NCBI RefSeq assembly: GCF_004027225.2
Contig: NC_044282.2
Coordinates: 74,782,287-74,846,286, forward strand
Origin: Strigops habroptila
Taxonomy: Eukaryota; Chordata; Aves; Psittaciformes; Psittacidae
Direction of reading: 5' to 3'
Length of the DNA stretch: 64,000 bases
Of the stretch, positions 53,301 to 62,300 are shown one piece after another; the first letter of the stretch is position 1; each line of letters starts with the position of its first letter. The notes under the pieces are model-generated. The model saw nothing but the letters and a program-made list of their open reading frames with translations, was not told where the DNA came from and searched no databases. The position numbers and the translations under genes are program-made.

Positions 53301-56300
53301 AGGAAAACCCCTTATCTCATCCATTCTTGGGTTGTGCTGCAGCCTAACAACAGGAAACCAACTGGAGAAATGCCCAATGAGGATCCATGATAATTACTCC
53401 AGAAACATACTGAAAACACAGGAAAACTACATATTTTTTAAACAAACAGCTTATGTTTTGTTTTCCTTTGACTATCTGACAGATTTGGGGCGTAAGTTTC
53501 TTTATACTTATTTGACTCCATCGTATCTTACACATTAGACGTAATTTACAGTTCATCAGTTTGTCTCATGTCCTCCTCACACACTAATCCCAACACTCAA
53601 AGTCCTCCTCATACACAGGTATTTTTCCACTGGACACAGGCAATTTAAAGAGCACTATAATTTGTGACAAATCAAGAGAGATTTTGTGTGCAACTACAGG
53701 AAGAGAAACACAGCACAAATCACAGATTAAATATACTTCCTTATATCCTAGTGTAGAACACCTCCACAGTTCCAAGACTGCAGGAGTTGAAGGAAGGAAT
53801 ACTGAATGGATGAAAGAAGTGAGATTACCACTGTTGAAAATCTCCAATTCTGAAGCAGTTGGTATTTCATACCACACTTTACTGGTTCATGAGCTACATA
53901 CACCACAATGCATTTTAACTGTGTTGTGAGGTTGAGAAATTTAGGCCCCCCTCTCTAGATCCAGATATAGCTCTGGCTGAACATTGCCCAGAAAAACAAC
54001 TCGGAATTCAGTTGAACCAACTATCAAACACTGATTCAGGATCTGCTTTTTATTATTTGTCATTAGTATTACACTGGGCCTGACTAAAAAACAATAATAA
54101 CACTTAAACACATCATGGCATTAATTGGGCATAACTGATTTCTTCATTTTCACCACCTTTTTTCTTTATTAGGAGAATTAGCCATCAGAACAGAATGTGC
54201 AATGAGCCTGAACAGATATGGCACAGGACAAGAAATACCTGGAAACTGTTCATAACAGTCTTTATCTCCTTTTCCCTGAAGATTAGTAATAATCCACATG
54301 TTTAGATTCATTAATCAAGTGCCAGAAAATCATGAGACCAGCTGAAATCTTGTGAGATCTTTAAAACAAAATCTAGATATTTTGCTTGCCTTTGGCTTTT
54401 GGTGTTATTTAACAGTGCCAACAACTTCTCTGCAATGTGCAAGGCTGGAAACCTTCCTTTAAAGAAGACCTTCAATTCCTATGTAATAGTTTTAAACCAA
54501 GCATTGGGGTTTTAAGAAAAAAAACCAAAGTATTGTCACAAAGATCTTTAGTTAGCAATGCATCAAGATGCAATCACTGAGTCATGAGTGAGTTAAATAT
54601 CATCAGTGTGCTGAAGACAGGCTTCACAAAAGACTGATGCTGTTCTCTACAGAGTTAACTAAAAACTGACCTCTCTAGACCTTTTATTCTACTCACCAAC
54701 TAAAACCACACCAGAAGTTATTTGTTAGAGCAATTTCTTTGCATGATTTCTTAGGTTATAGCCCTTTCTCCCAAAGGTATTTTATTTTTCACCTTTCTGA
54801 AAACAAAAATCTTTCCATCAAGATCCACATGCTTTGAAAAAAGCCTTTCTGAGGCTGCTTTGCCTTTAATGCATCACTACACTGCTTAAACTTCATCAAG
54901 GCAGAATTTCTCTGGCATCCAGACACTCTGTCCCACTATGGCGATATAAACGTAGCCAAAACTTCAACTTGAATTGCCACAAGAGGAACTTGTTTGCTGT
55001 CAGGCTGTAGCAGAGCCAGAACAACTGGGAGGGCAAAAGTGCTCATGGATTTCAATGTCTGCTGCGCTGAGACAGCTGCTCTTCTGTCTACTGGAGAGTG
55101 ACGGAATCAAGGACAAAAAGGCATTCAGAAGTACTTGATTCTGCTGCCCCATCTTAACTCTTTCAGCTGGTTACAGAGCCAGAACTAACATTTTCTTTCA
55201 TGTCAGCATTTAGAGTACTTCACCTTATGCCTTCCTCTTAAGTGAGCTTCATCCCATTGTCCCCACCAACTCCAAACTGAAAAAAAAGGGGGTTTTGGTC
55301 ACTGTATCTGTACCCTTAGCAGAGGGCAGGCCCATAAGCTCCTGTTTGAAATACTGTTTGTTATGGTCATGATGCTTAAGTTAACATCAATGTGGTAAAT
55401 TTCCCTTATATACCAATTATTTAAACATAAATGCTTGTCTCAAGGGTAAAAGGCTTTTGTCACACTGCCATGGGCTATAGTTCTGTCTTCTTTAAATACA
55501 CAGCAGCTTTCTTAAATGCTAAGTTCACCATGAAGACCAAAGTGACCGTATAGTACTGACACAGAGTATACATTATCCTTGCCTACAGCACAGCCCTTCC
55601 ACTTTGTTCTCTTGTATTTAGGGATGACCTTGAGGTTAATTCCAAAAGCCACTGGCACGTTCCACTGCTGATCCACTTTAAGGGCAGGGAGGCAGTTTGA
55701 GAAGAGGAAAAGGTTACCAGCCACAATGCTCTCAACAAGTGGCATCGGCATTAACTTGAAATGGACTGCCTGTTCCACCCTCCAGTGAGCCTGTGTCACC
55801 CCTGTTCGTGTTCCTTTCCCCACTGCTACATTTCACTTGCAGATTTGCCTCATCTTGTGACCAGCTGAACGTGACGATTCCGGACTGTATTTTAGGAGGT
55901 GTAGATCAGAGAACTTACTTCTACCTAAAGGCAGCTGTTTAAAATTAACACTGGCACATACCAGATCTACTTTGACATCAACATGTTATTGAAACTACTA
56001 TAAATGCTCTGTCCTTCCCCACTTTGTCCTTTGAGGTTTTGTCTAACAGCAGCAACAATAAGCAACCGCACCGGGGAAACCACCGCTGCAAACAAACACT
56101 GTGCTGAACACTGACTCACACGACCCAAAGGGACAATGTATTTACTGCCCTCAGTGCTCTGACATTTCTGCTCCTTTCTTCATTAATATTGGGTTAGACA
56201 GCACATATCACCTGGCAAAGAATAAGAAAATACTCTATTTCTGTCAAGCTCCCTGTATCTCAAAGCAAGTGTTATGATTGTGAGCAGGCAATGAAGCAGA

Positions 56301-59300
56301 GCAAGGCAAATGTTTCCCATGAGAAGTGCCATGATGCACAGACAGACCTTCTACCAGTGAAGTTCCACTAAATGCACCTGGGCTCTACATCCATACAGAA
56401 GCTCTCTATTTCAAGATTCATGTCATCGCTTTGGGTAGCCACATCAGCTGGAAAATCATTTATGGCATTTTAGTGAGTTCTATTTTCAAACCACATGGCG
56501 ACACAGACCTCTCCTACAGGAAGTCACGTTCCCAGTGACTTGATTCCCTTGGGAGAAGACATGTTTCCATGCAAGACTCCAACTGAAGCCATTAACTTCC
56601 TTTTTTACCTCCATTTGGTAGGATACTTAAAGCACAGTCATGAAGAGAGCCAATAGCACAGTGAGGCTTCCTCAGGGGCACTGTTGTCAGGGCAAAGTCA
56701 CCAGGCAGGTCTCTGGTGGGAAGGATTCTTCAGTGATCCCTGCACAGGTCCCAGAGCTGTCCCACAAGCTCCAGCATCCCTCCCACACCAATCCCACATA
56801 GCAACATGACATTTTAGCTCCCTGGGCAAGGCAAACACTGGCACCTCTCCCATCAACACACTGCTTCATGCCCGGGTCCCATGTGTGCTCCATACTTTGC
56901 AATTCCCATTTGTCTCCAGCAGGAATACCTTATATGCCCAGCAATGAGAAAATACTCAAGATGGTTTTAAAGTCTATTACATTGCTCCCAACACAATCAA
57001 GCAAAATTTTTAGCATTTCTCAATGAGTGGGGCTCAATATTGAGGTTATCAGCCTTCTACATGCTTCTGGTTGGGACTAACAGGGGCATCTCTAGTAATA
57101 CCAGCTAAAATAGTAAACCAGACACTAAGTTGAGTAGATTTTTGTTAGCCTAAATACACTGAATAACTGTGACAGGACTCAGGCAAAAGAACAGCTTTCC
57201 AGAAGATCGGAATAAATACAGTTGTAATAAAAGACCTCAGAGGTCTGGGGGTTTTAAATGCTTATCTGTGGGTTTGCAAGTCCTGATAAATCTGCTGTGC
57301 GTACTCAGACAGCATAGCAGAGAGCAATCCTGCCTGCTGGGGTGGTGCTGCACCAAACCCCTTCACAAGGCTAATGAAGACAGCATCACATTTCACAGGA
57401 GATGTCCTGAAGCCTGCTGAGCTGACCTTGTAAACAAGTACTCACTGCAACGAGTCACTGCTCCTGCCTTCCGCTCCACGCTGCTGTCCCTCAGGATTCT
57501 CTGCCTATACTGCGGACAGGAGCCAGAAAGAAAATGTCTATGTAATTATCCAATTAATTATTATTAATGCTAATATTGAACAAAAGCATGCCAGCTGGCA
57601 TGCAGAATTCCTTCTATTGTGCAAGAACTACAAAAGGCGTTCGTTTTCTTATTACTAGCTAGAAAACACAAAGTTGAACAGTTTTGATTTGTGGTAAACT
57701 ACAGGATCAGAAGGGCAAAGAGAATAGAGCAGCGAGGGGCTGGACTGGGAGTCAGGAAACAGCTTGAATTCAGGGTCTGCAATGAAATTCCTGTGTGGTT
57801 GAGCCAATCAGTTAATCTCTGCTACAGAACTCCATGTATAAATTAATACTTTCTCATTCTCTGGCTTTATTGCTTCATTTTACTGTCTGTTCTTTGGCAG
57901 TAGGAATCTCTTATAACATGTTAATAAAGCAGAATGAGGTCCTCACTGACTACAGCCTGTAATTCTTTTGTTCTTTGGAATGTTTAACATCAGGGGGATT
58001 TTGAGATGAGAAAGGTACCATTTCTTCTGACCCCAGCACCAACTGCCTGCTCCAGCTGTCCTAAAGAACGCAATACAATAATGCAACAATACAGTTTGAA
58101 ACAGCCCAAATGCAGTTTGGACACTAGGTAAGAACATACTAAACCCAGAAATTTCAAGCAAGATGTTATTCTCAGTGCTTTATTGGCATTAGCTAACCCA
58201 AGCACAGAACCCCAACAACAGAAAGGGAGAAACTTTGCTCTAATGACCAACAGCCCCCCACCTTCCTCTTGACTCCAGCACAGATTTGCTGTATGAGACT
58301 GTCCTGATGCTGCTCAGTGCCCCAGCTCCTCTGTGCACAGCATGGGAAAATACAGATGTAGCTGCTCACCAGATTTAGTTTCAATTTTAATTCACATTTG
58401 TGCTAGGGATCTAAAATACAAGTGTTTACCCTAATTTGCCTCATCCCTCATTCCAAATATAACTAATACCTTCCCAGCTATCCATTTCAGCTCCATTACA
58501 GCAGCAAAAAGCAAACATGAACTCTATCTGGTTTTTGAAGTTGTACTGTATTGCTGCTGATGTATTTTAAGACATCGCTTACTGCAATGATAGCATCAAC
58601 CCCCCCCCCAGGCTGGGTAACAGCATGTCCTGACAGCTGAACTTCACACACAACTGGGTGTTATGTGAATCCATGAGATCTTGATCTTCAAGGGATCCCA
58701 ACAGATCCCTATGACATCCCTGGCACACTCAGCATACAAAGCACTTCAATCTAAACTCAAGCAGAGCTGTGTCTCATTTCACTCATGCTACTATTCAGCA
58801 CTTTTTCCCTTCACTGAGAAGATACAGCAAATAGAGGAAAGCTGAAAACACCAATAAACACAATTGTGGTAGCAGGTTCAGCACCAGCACTCAATCAGCC
58901 TTGCTTTCACTAGCAGGTCTCACGCAACACCATGGGCATTACTGCTGCCTGTTGGTGAGGGCAGCAGGATAACAGAATACAGCAATTTGCTCTCTAACAA
59001 GGAGAACTGGAAAAGCAGCCAAATGGGCAGCAGTCACCCTGCAAGAAACCACAGGCACCCTGTTCACCTCAACATCTGCAGAGCTGACCACGTCCTAGCT
59101 ATGACTTCAAACACAAGCAGACATCACATGGACAGTGTTCGCAACTATCAGCAGGGAACAGCAAATGTGTTTTCCTACCACTGAGGCTGAGTGATACTGC
59201 TCAGGCACAGCTTCCCAGCCAAGCACAGCACATGCAACAGTGAATTGCAACAGCACAACTGAAAGATTCTATCTGTGTATATACTCCTGACCATGGAGAG

Positions 59301-62300
59301 GTTACAGATGTGATTCACTGGAAAACAGCAGTTTGAAGAGATTCACCTCCAAAAGCAACTGACTTTGCACTCCAATGAGTCCTTTTCCTCAGAGTATGCT
59401 TCCAGTTTGACTGAGGCTGCTGGAGAGCCTGAGCTTTCCAAGTTCACAGCCCCAGGATAGCTGTGCTACATAGACTCACTCAAGACCCACGCTTCCAACA
59501 CTCCTGGCTTTGCAACAGCCTCTGCAGAGCTCCCATATGATGAGTCTTTACAACCCGACTGACACGGGAGGTCTCAGCTTCCAGGCTCCAGCTCCTGGAC
59601 TCACGGTCTGCAGAAGCAGCCAAGATGTGACCAGCAGGTCAAAGGAAGTGATCCTGTTCCTCTACTCTGCTCTCATGAGACCCCACTTGCAGCACTGTGT
59701 GCCGTACTGGTGTCCTCAACATAAGGAGGACATGGAGCTGTTGGAGGAAGTCCAGAGGAGGCCACGAGGGTGATCAAGGGCCGGAGCACCTCCCATATGG
59801 AGACAGGCTGAGAACATTGGGGCTGTTCAGCCTGGAGAAGAGAAGCTGCATGGAGACCTCAGAGCAGCTTCCAGTGTCTGAAAGGGGCTACAAGAATGCT
59901 GCGGGGGGACCTTCATCGGGGACTGGAGTGATAGGACAAGGGGTGATGGGTTCAAACTGAAACAGGGGGAGTTCAGGTTGGATATAAGGAAGAAGTTCTT
60001 CCCTGTGAGGGTGCTGAGGCGCTGGCACAGACTTTTCCCAGAGAAGCTGTGGCTGCCCCATCCCTGGCAGTGTTCAAGGCCAGGTTGGACACAGGGGCTT
60101 GGAGCAACCTGCTCTAGTGGAAGGTGTCCCTGCCCGTGGCAGGGGGTTGGAACTGGATGAGCTTTAAGCTCCCTCCCAACCCAAACCAGTCTGTGGTTCT
60201 ATGATTCTATGTCTGACTGGCAGCAGCTCTTCATCCCTCCTAGAATACACAGCCAAACCGCCTTATTTTCCTAAGCTCTTAAAAATCTCTTCTGCAAAAC
60301 ACAGCCATCTAAATGCAAAGAACAGTTTAAGCCTCCACAGACTGGCAGCAGGTACAGCTGCGCTGCCTGAAAGGTTCCTAGCACTGACCTTGAAATCTCA
60401 TTTCAAGGAATGGCTTCTATTATACAATGAGCAGAGCCAGAGGCTCAGGATTAGCATTTGTACAGCATTACAGGATTTGAGGTGAGTTCCTATGCGGCAG
60501 CCCAAACCTGCTCCAAGAACATGACTGAAGTCTCAGTAAATGATTGCTGGGAGCTGGAATAGATTGGGGGGTTTTGCTCCAGATGGTTTGTTTTCTAACA
60601 TGCATTAAAATTCTGTGGCTTATAGAGTCAAAAAAGGAAAGTAAATCTAGGACCCTCTCCCATCAGAATGGTCACTGGGAGTTCAAGGAATCTTCGTCCA
60701 AACATAATATCAGCTGCCAATTCTAAAGCCTGCTTTTCTTTCATTAAGTTCTGAATACTTTCCAGACCTTCCAGACTGATTCTCTTTGTTCCTTTAGCAG
60801 CAGGGAAACAAGCAGGAAGAGCCCACAGCATCCCAACACAGGAGCACAAGCCTGAACACCAGTGGAAAGCGTTTAAGGTCCACAAGCAGAGCATTCATTA
60901 TAGATGAAACCAGCCAACTGTTTCACCCCCACTATGGAAAAACCATCACAAAACACCAGCTTTGAAAAGAAACCTAATCCAGTGCCATGGAGAGACTGTA
61001 GCAAATAAACTCAAGAGCAGAAGGACATCAGAAAGAAACCAGTGTCTCCTCCAACTTTATGTAAGTGATTCTCTGTAAAGAGACTTCAATATCCCCTTCA
61101 GAGGGGCCACATCAAACAGAAAGGCAAAGAAACACAAAACCCAACATTAACTCTGCAGGATAGTTGGTAACATCCAGCACAGTTCAAGGGAAAAATCTCA
61201 GGGCACCACACTAAGCAAATAAAGACACTATTTCTCTGGAGTGAAAGACAAGGGAGTGAAGGAGGAGCTGGGAAAAAAGAATGAGGTAAAATTGAGTTAT
61301 AGATCCTATAATGAAGATACCCAGCAATACATTTTTTCCACTACTGCACTGATAGTGGCAGAGAGAAGAGCAGCATCAGAAGCAATTTTGATCTTGCTTC
61401 TATTGGCAAAGGGCATATCTGAAGTACTAAGCGTAAAACATAGTCATCCTCTATGAAAATATGGTAAATAAACTGATCACAGCTTGCCCTTGAATGAAAT
61501 CATTACCAGTGATTTGTGGTACAAAACAGACAGATACCTCTCAGCAACATTAAAAGCTTCAGAGTTCCTTCCCCATAAAACAAGCTTTCAGTAACTTCCT
61601 CCTTCTCTCTGCCTATCTGTGCAGAATGGCATAGTAAGGATTTCACTTAAAGTCTTAGATTCACCCAGCTACCTAAGTGCTTAAATCCTAGAGAGAGGCT
61701 GCTTCTCCAAGTCAGCGTTTTACCACCAGCACGTTGATAAGATCAGTAGTAGCAAGAGTCATAGGCTATGTGCATAATTACACTAGTGGATTCAGAACTG
61801 AATCAAATCCAGCCACTCAGCACAGGATCCCTGTGCTAGCTATCTGCTCTCTCCTTTGTACTCTGTTTATTTCAACTGCAAAATCTCTGCTTTCTTACAG
61901 AAGAGCTCTTGTATCTGGTACTATACACACAATACACCTGAAAAAGAGTCCCCGTTTGCCTAGTTCATAACACGTTTTGGGGACAGCAGCAGCATTCTAG
62001 TACAGAGCTTCTCATCCTTAGTTATGCAACCTTAATATTAATGTTGCTTTCTCCTGTGGATTATAAACACAAATCTCTAGACCCAGAATAACACCCTTCA
62101 TCCCTCTTATGATGGAAAAGTGGTCATAAGAGTCATGTTCCCTACTTACTGGACTATTAATCTTCAAACAGAATCAGCAGACACAAAGGAAACAAACCCC
62201 TTCAGCCATCAAGAGGCAAGATGAGAGAACAAAACAGAATTGTCGGTGCACTGCAGTGCAACTCACTTCCAGTCTATGCTGCCTTTTGAATGCTTGGTTT

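Noticed and set aside
53584-53690. Minus-strand segment after TTTCTCTTCCTGTAG reading [19 protein letters not shown]
   Set aside because: It looks coding but ends in a stop, with only a poor donor before it. Exons 54239-54275 and 53220-53280 join directly in phase without it.
55512-55895. 103-codon minus-strand open frame and an overlapping exon-like start at 55895
   Set aside because: No combination of donor and phase fits between exons 56023-56085 and 54937-55090, which join directly.
58943-59038. 96-nt exon-like segment on the minus strand with a strong acceptor and a fair donor ([14 protein letters not shown] reading)
   Set aside because: In the phase needed by the main gene it reads a stop almost at once, and its open frame (phase 2) fits neither neighbour. 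It could be a cryptic or poison exon, but it is not in the model.
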